64,000 bases of DNA from Tulasnella sp. 424 (taxonomy: Eukaryota > Basidiomycota > Agaricomycetes > Cantharellales > Tulasnellaceae), in NCBI GenBank assembly GCA_019633425.1, contig WSUB01000036.1, positions 62,001-126,000 on the forward strand. The letters run 5' to 3'. The notes below the pieces were generated by a model. The model did not search any database. It was not told the origin of the DNA and saw nothing but the letters and a program-made list of their open reading frames with translations. Position numbers and translations under genes: made by a program. This document shows positions 34,654-45,569 of the stretch, in pieces (position 1 is the stretch's first letter; each line of letters begins with the position of its first letter).

Positions 34654-35060
34654 TAGTGTAGCCGCGATTACGAGTAACTCGCGATCACTCGCTCGCAAAC
34701 ACTCGTTCCCACGAGCTGAAACGATCACGAGCGATGGCGATTGAAATTTGGTCGAATGATCGACTTCTCTTGCACAGCGCCTTCACAGGCTCTTCGGCTG
34801 ATGAGAAATGAAACGGGGATAACGGTACCCGTTGTTTTCACAGATCAGGGCCCACGCAAGACTTCTACCGACCGGGGCGGGAGCTTTCGGGTGGCCTGAT
34901 TTGCTCGTAATGTGATTGGTGCAGCCAACGTTCGGGCCGGCGAATGAGCAGCCTTCCCGCGCTCGGGAGTCTATCGCAACAGGTCGCTCGCATTCAATCG
35001 TGTTGCGATTGCCCCCGCGATCAAATTCTATTCGTCTCGCTCTCGCTCGTGGAAACACTA
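34654..35060. mobile_element. Second hAT-like MITE (putative)
   Basis: About 407 bp starting TAGTGTAGCC and ending GGAAACACTA, absent from the matching K3 and K4 flanks, which run directly from CCGAACGTTG to the TGCGGCGGGG block. The interior is rich in CTCGC/GCGAG. The flanking 8-mers do not match, so the boundaries are approximate. Confidence 0.5.
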
Positions 35061-35456
35061 GCTGCGTGCCGCGGTCCCCGTGTGCGGCGGGGTTTCCGAA
35101 CTTGCTGGGCTTATAGCATTGAGTAAATCGCGCAAGTTCGGACAACTATCCTATTGGAGTTATCGATGAAGACTCTCAGCTTTTTTACTTTGTGGGATAG
35201 GCTCAGACATACGTTTTTCTCATGAGGAGCGTCAGGAAAACCTATTTCTCCAGATTGTTTGTCCCTGGTTGTCTTGAGATATTCCCGAACTGAACGCCCC
35301 TACGCCACGAGGCAGTCGCACGTTAAAAACGACTCTTACGACTGCAATACCTACGCAACCTTAAGATTGGCCCTCACTGTGGCCTGAAGTGTTGTCCACC
35401 GACTACACACCATTGCAACAGGCCGCCGCTGCATGTGACGCTCCTCGCCCCGAGTC

Positions 35457-35463
35457 TTATATA
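35457..35463 (+). promoter_or_regulatory. TATA box of P5
   Basis: TTATATACCACCAACATACC, conserved with P4, K4 and P6. Confidence 0.6.
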
Positions 35464-35549
35464 CCACCAACATACCCCCGAGCAATTCAATTAGACCAGC
35501 CTTATCACTTTCAAACTCCTATACATACAATTCTTAATTCTCATTCGCG

Positions 35550-37322
35550 ATGGGTTGTTTCGCGTCAAAACGTTCTACTGATCCCAATGACCTGGGCGAA
35601 TACAAGGGAGTAAGTCCGAGTTCTATCAATCCCCCCCCCATCTCAGCACTGCAGGGGCAGCTACTAAATTTTATAATTCTCTTACTCTTACGCACCACGA
35701 ACCTCGGCCGCCTCGTACTCAGGATCCTCCCGCCGAGGCTCAAAAGGTCGAGGATCCGCCTAGGAACCGCACAATCAGCTCTAGATCTAAGTCTGGATCA
35801 GGTCTCACCACCGATATTCAACCCAAACTAAACGAAGAGGTTCCGGGGAAACAGGCTTCAGCCGACCATTCGCCTCAGAACAGCGTTTGGAGTGGTGAAC
35901 CCGACCAGGCGCCTCCTCGGCGCCCACGCACTCGTAGCAAGACTCGGGACGTACCCGACCAACGTCCACGCAGCGAGGCGCACCGTAGAAGCATCCGTGA
36001 CGCACCCGACCAGGTGTCTCGGCGCCCACGCAGCCAGTGGGACGGACATGACCAGCTGGCTCGATCCCCATCCAGCAAATCTAGCAAGGCGCCTCGGGGC
36101 AACACTTGGCATGACTCGGCTGTACCCAACGATCTACTAGATTACACAGGTCTAGTTATCACACAAGGCTCCCCCGACACTAGCCATCAGCTCGTGAACT
36201 CGTATACTGGGGAGGTGAAAGCTCTGAACTACAGAGGCCGGGTGAGCGCGCATGGTGAACCTCGTCACGCAGTTTGACCAATTAATTTGGGCAGGTTACT
36301 GTGAAAGTCCTTAGGATGGTTGGAAACGGAGAGAGCGATACGGATTTCAAGAAGTGGACGACGGCGGCAGACCGCCGTCTGAAGAAGGAGATTGGGAGCT
36401 GGAAGAGAGTCAAAGGGCCATTTATCGAGTACTTTGGCTTCGCGACCGTCGACGGAGCCCCGGCCGTCCTGACTCAGTTCGTCGAGGGTACGAGCGCCAA
36501 AGAAGCCTTTGGGGACAAGGGTCCGGTTAGCAGGCGCCGCTTGGTGAGCAACCCTGTGTTCGCGACCGTTGTGTATGTGCCGAATAAATCTCTCCAAACC
36601 GAGCCAGATCCTTGAATTTGCTGATGCCCTCAGAATTCTCCACGGACAGAGGCTATTCCATGGAAATATTGAGCCAGTGAGTAACCGTGAACACAGTCTA
36701 CTCTGGCAATTGTTTAGAGATTTTACACTTTGGCTGCCGATAGCGACACTTTCTGGTCGACAAGCAAGGCAAGGCAAAGCTCGGGGGATTCTGCTTCCAT
36801 CAAATGATCGAGGACGAGTGGAAGAAGATCGATCCTTCTGATGAATATCGTCGCTCAGCGAGATACACTCCCCCTGAGGTCCTCGAGAATAATCCGACGA
36901 ATGACAAGTCAGATGTTTACTCATTTGCATGCGTCGCAGCGGGTGGGTCGCAAGGCTATTCTTACTTTCTGTATGTGATTTGAAGGCTCAAGAATGGTCT
37001 CAGAGTTAATGACAGGAAAATTACCGTTCTCCGGGATCCCGCAAGAGGTTGCGGTGGCGCAACTGGCGATCGACGGCGAGGCTCATCTTGTCAAGGATTA
37101 CGCCGGACTTCTGAATGACTTATGGCGGACGAGTTTCAAATCATGTTGGTCTAAGAAAGCAGAAGCTCGTCCTTCGATGGAAACATTGTACTGGAAGGTG
37201 AGCCTCGTCATTTCGAGGGGTATTTGGAGAGATCGTTAAATGACCTGTTGCAGCTGTCGGCCAGCGACTACAGCATGCCGGTACCTGCCGTAGGAACCAA
37301 CGAATCTGGAGAGGCTCGGTGA
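35550..37322 (+). CDS. P5: P-type pseudokinase
   Basis: Exons 35,550-35,609, 35,723-36,241, 36,295-36,543, 36,608-36,676, 36,744-36,942, 37,004-37,197 and 37,254-37,322 sum to 1,359 nt (452 aa). It is the near twin of P4: the same MGCFASKRSTDPNDLG start, the same exon lengths, VTVKVLRM, HGNIEP, GFC for DFG, TPPEVLE, SDVYSFA. Intron 1 contains a 10-C run (P4 has 6) that would break the frame if retained. The last exon encodes about 22 residues ending ESGEAR, longer than the 6-residue end of P4. It is predicted membrane-anchored and catalytically dead. Confidence 0.88.
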
Positions 37323-37555
37323 TCAATGCCAGAAGCAGTAACGAATTCCCCCTTGGAATGCATGGCAATTTGGTCCAACGGATCCGGAGTTCGCAACAAA
37401 ATTCCTCCCCGGTTATGCATACCCTTCACAATGCGCAGAGAATCCATCCACTGAGCCCCTGCTTCCATTGAGGGTTCGCTTGCAGCTCTAGGTTTCTACT
37501 AAATACCAATGTACTTTCTTCTGCTTCCGCTCCTTTCATGATTATTAGCAGTACC
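37323..37555 (+). other. P5 3' flank
   Basis: Matches 28,075-28,315 behind P4. It carries most of a 66-codon minus-strand frame (37,268-37,468) conserved between the two copies; whether it is coding is unclear. Confidence 0.45.
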
Positions 37556-37875
37556 TTACATATGTCTATGTCATGCGTCTACGGGCGAGTCTAGCTAAAT
37601 CCTGCTTGAACCTCATCTACGATCTCGATACGCCAATCGGGAACGCCCGTCCTGATAACCTCTTCCATTCCCGTCATCCCCGCATATCTGAGGCAGATAA
37701 CCTCACCACCCTCCTCTTCTCCTCGCCTCCTGGAAGCCGCTCCAATGTTGCATGAGAGTTCATCGGGATGCACTTGGTGGAGTTCGACAGCGGTGAATCC
37801 AGTCGAGGCGACTCCAGCTAACCTGCGATTTGCCCAGGAAACAGGGGTTGCTGAAGGAACCTCATCTCCGAAGGC
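37556..37875 (-). pseudogene. psi-DCG1 relic behind P5
   Basis: On the minus strand it matches the C-terminal part of the intact racemase: HPDE.S..IG.A, EVICLRYAGMTGMEE (second catalytic Cys of CLGC lost, now CLRY), IEIVDEVQAG. The end has frameshifts. It is longer and better preserved than the relics behind older P genes. Confidence 0.88.
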
Positions 37876-38341
37876 CTAGCTTCAGCATGAGGAAACCATT
37901 CAACCCAATGTGCACCCTTGCTATGACGCCCAGATCGGGCGTCGGTAGGTCTGCTGAGAGTGTTTCACTTTAGTTGAGAACTTTTTGAGCTCGTATACTC
38001 CCTAATCTACGCAGAAATTCTATCTAACGCAAGAATGCAGGCACCGTGGGTTCAGGATGGCAGGTGCACCCCCACCCCTCAGCCTGCCCTGTTTTCACGA
38101 GGCATCAGTCCGTCAGAGACTTCTTTGATCGAGGATACCGCAACTTGCCATTATTTACCCCCCTATGCTGCCTATGAACTGCTCAAATTGGGTTTTTTGG
38201 CCCTTATAGTTGATCTAAGGAAAGCCTGGGCCGTTGACGGTTCATATGTATTTCAGACTTGCAACATCAGATCCTTCAATCGAACTAAACTCTTTCACTC
38301 TGATATCCCGCGCTGGTCCTCGTTCGTCGATCCTTGACTCT
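37876..38341 (+). other. Relic junction and K6 upstream region
   Basis: After the relic, sequence shared with 28,590-28,640 leads into a K-type upstream region (ACGAGGCATCAG...CCGTCAGAGACTTC, as before K3 and K5). No gene is supported. Confidence 0.5.
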
Positions 38342-40725
38342 ATGGGCGCTCTTGCCTCTAAACCGCGTGGACCGTCCCCTCCGAGTCGTCGCACTGCGCA
38401 GCCACCTCATCAAACAAACAAGCGCCCTGTGCAGCGTGCCCCGCGAAACCCTGCGCCGACGTCCTCCAGTCCAAATCCTCACATTTCCACTGCCCGCTCC
38501 ATAGCTGGGAAGGATATCCAACTGCCTCAAAGCCAGCGATCACCACCGCCTCCAGATCCATCAAGATCCAATGCCTTAGGACCCAATCCGTCAGCGGTGT
38601 CATTGCTCAGTAGAGAGACTAGAAGATCGAACCGTAGGCTCATGAGATTCCCGAACATCTTCAGAGTTAACTCAAAGCGCTCTGGAAGCACAGGCGAACA
38701 TCCTCCGCAAACACGAACGCCGTCTCCTCCCGGTAGGCCATTCCCAGATACCCAAACCAATGGCCCCGAGAAGGATACGCCGGGGACAAGGAATGATAGG
38801 GTAGACATTCAGCGGCTCGGGCCACCAGGCCAAGGAGCAATAGAGGTGAATGTGGACGGTCTACAGATGGAATCCGTCTATCCTAAGGTCAGGACAGCAA
38901 AGGACGGCGGAGGACCCTCGCCTTGGGCCATGGATGTTCCTTTCCTGCACAACTCTCGACCAGGGACCAACATTAAGGATCATCTCACAACCAAACAGAG
39001 TGGACTGGTAACGAGTGCTATACCCGGCAACACTGAAACTCCTGGTATGTCCCTACATTGTGGTCGAATTGTCGTGCTCTGACGTTATCGATAGGTAGCG
39101 AAACCACAGGACCTCATTTAACTGCTGTATTACCGACTTATCAAAATCCGCATACTGCTTCCGAAAATACTCAGTGCGTACAATCCAGAGCCACGATCTG
39201 GCAGCCAGTAAGATGACGAGTATCCCGACTAGAAACGGAACGTCTCATACACCATTTGATACAACAATCCAAGCTCTACGCCATCAGCGCCAGCGAAGTG
39301 TCTTCAAGAGAATTGATTGCGTACTCAGATTTCGCCTTAACCTGAAGGCGGATGGCCACTCATCACTAAAAGCATCCGCATCGGTCAGAAGCCTACCCGC
39401 TTTCATCACACGGCCAATGACTCCACAACCAACCGAACTGGACAAAGAACCCCCCTATTCCTCATTAGGTTCTAGACGTCAACGTCTTCGACATCGCTTC
39501 TCCCTCTTCTCGCTCAGCGAGCTTCGGGACGGCTTACTGTCGAATAATGGCAAACGGTCTGCAAAGCTCGACGCTTTGGATTGCACGGACCGACTCTCCA
39601 AGAAAAAGGAGCCTAAAGGATCCGGGGGCTTCAGCGACGTCCTACAGGCAAAACTCGGTAACCGTTTAGTAGGTGCCGTTCTATTCCAATGGTAAGTTGC
39701 TTCTGACCTGTCCCTTGATCAGGTTGCCGTCAAGGCATTGCGAGCTACAAACATTGATGGTCCCGACGAAATTAGAATGAGGAAGCGACTCGGAAGAGAA
39801 ATTTACGTCTGGGCTTCACTTCATCATCCTTACATCCTTGACTTTCTTGGCTTTGCTTTTGAGAATGGAAGGCCCTGTTTGATCAGCCCTTGGTGTGAAC
39901 ACGGCACATTGCAAGAGTACCTGCAGAAGTTTCACGGCGCAGATCGTCAACTACTTGTGAGTGAAAATGGAAGTTCCGGCGTTACAACTCGTTCACAGGC
40001 CGCCCTCCAGGTACGCCAAATTGCCGAAGGTCTCAAATACCTCCACGTCCAGGACCCACCAGTCATCCACGGTGACTTCAAGACGGTGAGTTAGGGGAAC
40101 GATCTCAGCGACCGAGTACTCTATGACTGAAAATGAACTCTAGGCCAATGTTTTGATCACAGACAAACATATCCCCAAGATATGCGACTTTGGCGGCTCA
40201 AAACGCCTTGGGGAGAGCGGGACGGGTTTCACTACCGCTGGCTTGATCTTGACCACTATACGATACACCGCACCTGAAATACTCATGGAGGGTCAGCATC
40301 ACACTCTTCCATCAGACGTTTACTCCTTTGCCTGCGTCGCGCTTGGTGAGCGTCAATATTCCTTGGAATTCCTCTGTTGCTTCCGTTAACAGGAACTACC
40401 GAGTCCAGAGACGATGTCGAATAAATACCCTTTCTGGAAGATTCCGAACAGTGTCGCAGTAATCAGCAAGGTTGTGTTTGAGAAGCAAACACCTTCGCCA
40501 GACGACCATCCGGAGCTAGAAGACGATAAACTATGGAGGTTACTACGGCGATGTTGGAGCAACGAACCATCGGATCGTCCAACCATGATCGCTGTCTGTA
40601 ACAAGGTCCGCTTTATCTCTCTAATCCATCGATCCCATCCCTTATGATTCGTGGATTCCCAATAGCTGGCTGAGGCAGGATATGGACCGGCCACTGCGGC
40701 CTTCTATTTGACTGAGTCTGGGTGA
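38342..40725 (+). CDS. K6: K-type protein kinase
   Basis: Exons 38,342-39,044, 39,095-39,173, 39,209-39,668, 39,723-39,956, 40,011-40,085, 40,144-40,345, 40,409-40,605 and 40,666-40,725 sum to 2,010 nt (669 aa). It starts MGALASKPRG (myristoylation context). The N-terminal ~410 residues are Pro/Ser/Arg-rich and probably disordered. The kinase domain is the most regular of the set: GSGGFSDV, VAVKAL, HGDFKT-AN, ICDFGGSK, TAPEIL, SDVYSFA, DRPTM. It is non-RD (HGD). The 35-nt intron is 39,174-39,208. It forms the last K-P pair with P6, next to the intact racemase gene, and may be closest to the ancestral locus. The translated frame is open upstream of 38,342, but this ATG aligns with K3 and K5. 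Confidence 0.9.
39174..39208 (+). other. 35-nt mini-intron (K6)
   Basis: GTGCGT...CCAG. Without removal the frame of exon 2 reaches a stop at about 39,213; with it, exon 2 and exon 3 join and the whole gene closes at 669 aa. Confidence 0.7.
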
Positions 40726-41291
40726 ACAGAGCGGTCTGGAACCGTATGATATTGCTGGATGGCAGCCTCGACGCATATGAGCCCTATGAGACTTTAACGG
40801 AGCACCCCATGACGAGCACTCGAGATGTGTGAAAATGTCCAGGGAGGCATGCGGCTACGGTAGGCTGTACATGAGGCATGCTGATTCTCAAAACGCAATC
40901 CTGCCTCTCAATCACCAGCGAAGCTTTTGTTTTATGTCCTATCTTAGAGTTGACTGGTAGTTATAGAAACTGTTGTGAAACGGTGAGACGTACGATTCTA
41001 GGGAGGAACACGCCCAGACCACGAGGCTGCCGCACAAATATCATTTGGAGAAAGTCAAGAGTCTCTGTTACGTTTGAAATACCTCCTTAGCCTCGCCTGA
41101 TACTGGTCCGCCCTGTGACTCGGAATTTCGTCCGCCTACGCCGCTTACAGGCCGCCACACGCAACTGCAGGCAGCCGTTCTGCATTGTGTTTTATATACC
41201 GCCGACACACCCCGACCTTATAGCCTTCTGCCAGACCAGCTTGATTCCATTTTAAACTCCGACGCTTCCGACACTTTCTCTCTCGATTACG
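40726..41291 (+). other. K6 3' flank and P6 promoter
   Basis: No gene is supported. A TTATATA box at 41,192 lies about 95 bp before the P6 ATG. Confidence 0.55.
41192..41198 (+). promoter_or_regulatory. TATA box of P6
   Basis: TTTTATATACCGCCGACACACC, conserved with P4, P5 and K4. Confidence 0.6.
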
Positions 41292-42694
41292 ATGGGTTCC
41301 TGCCTCTCTAGTTCCAAATCCCCAAAGGCACCGCGCGCAGGTTCGCGCTCAGCCAATACCCCAGCCCCAAACACTGTAGCTGCAGGCGCTAAGTCGCAAA
41401 GTATATCTGCTCCCACAGGATCCAAAAGTTCATCCAAGGCTAAGGAGCAGAAATCGACAAGCAAAAAGGATAAGGGGGAGGGGCGCTCCGTTCGCCAGTC
41501 CCCGCAGAACAACACTCCGATCAACGCGCCCGGGCCCAGCGAACAGCTGGATTACACAGGCCGAGTAACAGCTAAAAATCCTCCTGACACCAGTCATAAG
41601 CTCGTGAACTCGTATGCCGGGGAGGTGAAGGGCGGGAAGGATAAGGGTCGGGTGAGCACGTGTTGTCGAACATCGTTCGGCCTCGTTGCATGGTTTTGAC
41701 CGATCACCTTGGGCAGGTTACTGTGAAGGCTCTTAGGATAATCGGAAACGGGAAAAACGACCCTAATTTCAAAAAGTGGACTACGGCGGTGGACCAACGG
41801 CTAAGGAGGGAACTTGGCGGTTGGAAGAGAATCAAAGGGCCATTTGTCGAGTACATCGGCTTCGCGACGGTCGACGGAGTCCCGGCCGTCCTGACACAGT
41901 TCGTCGAAGGTACGAGTGCCAAGGAAGCTTCTGCGAAGAAGAATGCGCAAGACAAGCGTCGCTTGGTAAACAATCTGATGCCGCGACCGGTTCTCTATGC
42001 GCTAAGCAAAATCTCTCGAAACTGAACTAGGTCCTTGAATTCGCCGACGCACTCAGAACTCTCCACAGAGAGCAACTGCTTCATGGAAATATTGAGCCGG
42101 TAAGTAACCCTGACTGCAGGTTATTCTGGGATTCATTGATTCACACCTGGGCCGCCGATAGCGGCACTTTATCGTTGACAAGAAGGGCAAAGGGAAGCTC
42201 GGGGGATTCTGCTTCAACCAGATGATTGAGGACGAGCTGAAGAAGATTAATCCTTCTGAGGAATACAGACGCTCAGCCAGGTACACCCCTCCCGAGATCC
42301 TCGAGAATAAACCAGCAAATGGAAAATCGGACGTTTATTCCTTTGCATGCGTCGCAGTGGGTACGTACCAGGCTATTGATGTCCTCTGGAGGTTGCACGA
42401 AGGCTGAATAACGGTTCCAGAACTAATGACAGGAAAGCTACCGTTTTCTACGATCCCGCAAGAGGCCGCAGTAACGCAATTAGCGATAAACGGCGAGACT
42501 CACCTTTCCAGGAATTACGCCGAACTGGAGAACGACCCATGGTGGCCCACTTTAAAATTATGTTGGTCTAAGAATGTGGAAGCTCGTCCTTCGATGGAAA
42601 ATCTCTACGAAAAGGTGGGTCTCGCTGTTGAAGGGGGTATTTGAAGAGAACGCTAACCAGCCTGTCGCAGCTATCGGGCACCCCGAAAAAGTAA
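41292..42694 (+). CDS. P6: P-type pseudokinase
   Basis: Exons 41,292-41,651, 41,717-41,965, 42,031-42,099, 42,162-42,360, 42,421-42,614 and 42,671-42,694 sum to 1,095 nt (364 aa). It starts MGSCLSSSKS (Gly2, Cys4, Ser6/7: predicted acylation). The Lys/Ser-rich N-terminal region is about 120 aa, organised like P1 (single first exon). The pseudokinase has VTVKALRI (lysine kept), HGNIEP for HGD.K., His for the loop Asn, GFC for DFG, then TPPEILE, SDVYSFA, MTGKLPF and ARPSM. The last exon is 7 codons (LSGTPKK). It ends about 100 bp from the convergent racemase gene. This arrangement is the likely template of the array. Confidence 0.9.
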
Positions 42695-42791
42695 ACCCTA
42701 CTCGTCACTTGATAGATTCAATTAATTCCTCGTTATGACATACCATCCACTCCTTTCATTATTACCCAACTCAACCGTGCTATACATATGC

Positions 42792-43505
42792 CTATGTCGT
42801 CCGTCTACGGGCAAGCCCTGCTAATAGATCCACTCCTGCTTGAACTCCGTCTATGATCTCGATGCTCTGATTGGAAACGCCCTTCCTGATAGCCTCTTCC
42901 ATTCCCGTCATCCCAGCACATCCGAGGCAAATGACGTCGGCATCCTCCTCTTCGACTAGCCTCTTGGCAGCCTCTCCGATCTTCCGCGAGACTTCATCGG
43001 GATGAGCTTGGTGTAGTTCGATGGCGGTGAATCCCGTTGATGCGACTCCAGCGAATCGACCATTTCGCCAGGAAGCAGGATCTGTCGAAGGCGCTTCATC
43101 TCCGAAGAACGATGCTACCCCTTTGGTCAAGAGTGCCTCCCAAGCTTGGCCCGTGGTGACAATGCCAAACTTGGACCCCCGGAGCAGAGCATGCGCCACG
43201 CTAGCCTCGAAGATGCCGATTATTGGTTTCCCCGGAAATTGCTTGCGAAGGGAATTGACGAGGGGATGGTCGGAGTAACAAGCCACCAGGATCGCGTCAA
43301 ACTCCTGCCCTTGAGTCTTGAGCACGTTGAAGCAAGCCTGCTCCGACTGTACGGATGTTTCCTCGTCGTTGATGGATGGCGGCGCTCCTTCAGGCCCCGT
43401 GAAGAACGTGATGTCGCATCCAGGAGGTCGTGAAATGAGTTGGTCGAGGGTGTCCGTGACGGACTTTGAAGAGTTTGGATTGGCGACCAGGATCTTGAGA
43501 GGCAT
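42792..43505 (-). CDS. DCG1: Asp/Glu/hydantoin racemase family protein (DCG1-like)
   Basis: Intronless, 237 aa, the usual length for the family. The N-terminus MPLKILVANPNSS is the typical first beta strand with the NPN motif. The two catalytic cysteines of the fold are visible: Cys76 in LVACYSDHP and Cys196 in CLGCAGM. The family includes allantoin/hydantoin racemases and yeast Dcg1, linked to nitrogen catabolism; the substrate cannot be assigned. It is transcribed convergently with P6, and its stop codon lies in a block (CATATGCCTATG) whose copies follow the P genes across the array. Fragments of its 3' half occur behind P4 and P5 and, more worn, behind older cassettes. This is the only intact copy. 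Confidence 0.92.
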   Translation of the reverse strand: MPLKILVANPNSSKSVTDTLDQLISRPPGCDITFFTGPEGAPPSINDEETSVQSEQACFNVLKTQGQEFDAILVACYSDHPLVNSLRKQFPGKPIIGIFEASVAHALLRGSKFGIVTTGQAWEALLTKGVASFFGDEAPSTDPASWRNGRFAGVASTGFTAIELHQAHPDEVSRKIGEAAKRLVEEEDADVICLGCAGMTGMEEAIRKGVSNQSIEIIDGVQAGVDLLAGLARRRTT

Positions 43506-43690
43506 TGGGCTTGCCGGGCGCGCCGTGTCCAGTCATCCGGCGTCAGCAGCCCGCCGCCCGCGGCAAATAAGGGCTCGCCTGGGAGCCTCACGTGACCCTG
43601 ACGCCAGATTCAAAAAAACTCGTACGACGAACTCGAATCGCGTTCCCTTCGCGTCTCTTCTCTCTCTCTCTTTTTCTTTCTCTGTCCAAA

Positions 43691-45569
43691 ATGTCCACGG
43701 CCGTGAAGATGACGAACGGCCATACCAATGGTGAACTGCGCCAGCGTGCAACGGCAGCAAAATCCACGGCCAACATTACCGAGGCTGGACGCTTAACCGA
43801 CAAAAAACTCGACCAACACACCTCGTCAGTACTGACGCGTTTTCCCTGCGAATTTCCGGCACACTCACTTTGTTTCTTTTCAGTTATGAGTTTGGCGGAC
43901 CTGTTGGCGTGACGATTATGATCGCTATCTTCCCTCCTCTTATGTACTACTTCTGGATCTGTCTTTGGTTCTATGACGGTGCTCTCGTGCACCCTAATGG
44001 CCTGAGCGACATTGTTCCATTTTTCGGACGAATGTGGAGGCATATTGTCGAGGTGAGGATGAATCTCTTGGCTTACAGCTGCCCGGCAGTATCTAAGCTC
44101 AAAATTCTCTCCGCTTGCAGGACGCGTATCCCGATGCCTGGTCGACAACTTTCTACGTCGGACTCATGGTCTTCCAACTCTTCCTTGCATTCGTCATGCC
44201 TGGCTATCAACAAGAAGGCCTCCCGGTTCCATCTTTGAACTACAAGACCCTCACATACAACTGCAACGCCCTGGCGTGCTGGTATGCCACCCTCATCACC
44301 TCCGCCGTCCTCCACTGGTTCGGTATCTTCCGCCTTAGCGGAATCGTCGACCACTTTGGCGGAATCATGACCGTTAGTATACTTTGGGGCTTCGGTCTTT
44401 CGCTTGTCACGTACTGGGTTGCAGTCCTTAACGGCACTGCTATCCGGATGTCCGGGAACTTCATGTACGACTTCTGGATGGGTGCACCTCTAAACCCCCG
44501 CATCGGCAATGTCGATTTGAAGATGTTCCAGGAAGTCCGAATCCCTTGGGTCTTGTTGTTCTATATCTGCGTTTCTGGGGCCTGCAAGCAATACGACGAC
44601 TACGGCTATGTGTCAGCTGTAAGTGTGCTCCGACCTCTCACGTGTTGGAACCTATCTCGCTGATGCAACGACTTTCTATTAGAATGTTGCGTTTATGGTG
44701 CTCGCTACCGGCCTGTACATTAACGCTTGCGCAAAGGGTGAAGAGTGCATCCCACAAACCTGGGACATGTTCCACGAGAAAGATGGCTTCATGCTTATCT
44801 TCTGGAACTTTGCTGGCGTTCCCTTCGTACGTGGACCATATTCAACTTATCATCATCGATACTAACGAACCTCTTGTTCAGACCTACTGCTACCCAACCT
44901 TGTACATGGTCCGCCGTCACCCAGACACCTATGCCTTCCCTCTCTGGGGCAAGATCTTGTTGTATACCACTCTCATGGTTTCTCACTACATGTCAGTGCA
45001 CCGTTAGGCCTTGCGTTCTTGCCTTTACACCACGTTGACCTGCTTTATTACCGTGTCACAGCTTCGATACTGCGATGGCCCAAAAATCACACTTCAAGAT
45101 GCAGATGCAAGGCATTCACCACGAGCGTTCGGCATTCCCTCAGTGGCCCGGTCGTCACGTTCACAACCCTACATACATCCAAACTGCGCACGGTAACAGA
45201 CTTTTGACTTCCGGATGGTGGGCATATGCCAGGAAACCTGTAAGTCTCAAAAACCACATTCAACCCTGAGGTATTAACTAACGTGCTTGCCCCTGCGTTA
45301 GAACTACTCTGCCGATTGGGTTCAATCATTCACTTGGGGTGCATGTGCTGGATTCGGATCCCTCATTCCGTTCTTCTACCCCGTCTTCTTCTTTGTCGTC
45401 TTGGTTCACCGCTGCGGCCGAGACTTTGAGCGGTAAGCGATCCCCTCCTACAGTTTCTCCCAGCACCGACTGACCAATTTACTTTACCAGGTGTGCGGCC
45501 AAGTATGGCAAAGATTGGGAGGAGTACTGCCGCCGCGTTCCCTACAAATTCATTCCTGGCGTGTATTAG
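43691..45569 (+). CDS. ERG4: Delta(24(24(1)))-sterol reductase (C-24(28) reductase)
   Basis: Eight exons (43,691-43,824; 43,884-44,052; 44,121-44,618; 44,683-44,826; 44,882-44,991; 45,062-45,239; 45,302-45,432; 45,491-45,569) give 480 aa in phase. It catalyses the last step of ergosterol synthesis, NADPH-dependent reduction of the C-24(28) double bond, in the ER membrane. Multiple hydrophobic segments are evident ([38 protein letters not shown] and others). The family signature [19 protein letters not shown] is at about 399-417, with the usual C-terminal ending [12 protein letters not shown]. Two donors are GTCAGT. It is convergent with MVP1 across the N2/N3 duplication; its last about 48 coding bases are copied at 48,765. 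Confidence 0.97.

Larger units (their letters stand above)
33754..35549 (+). other. K5 3' flank and P5 promoter
   Basis: Matches 21,511-22,200 and 25,150-25,900 apart from two inserted elements (34,250-34,623 and 34,654-35,060). The P5 TATA box is at 35,457. No gene is supported. Confidence 0.6.
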
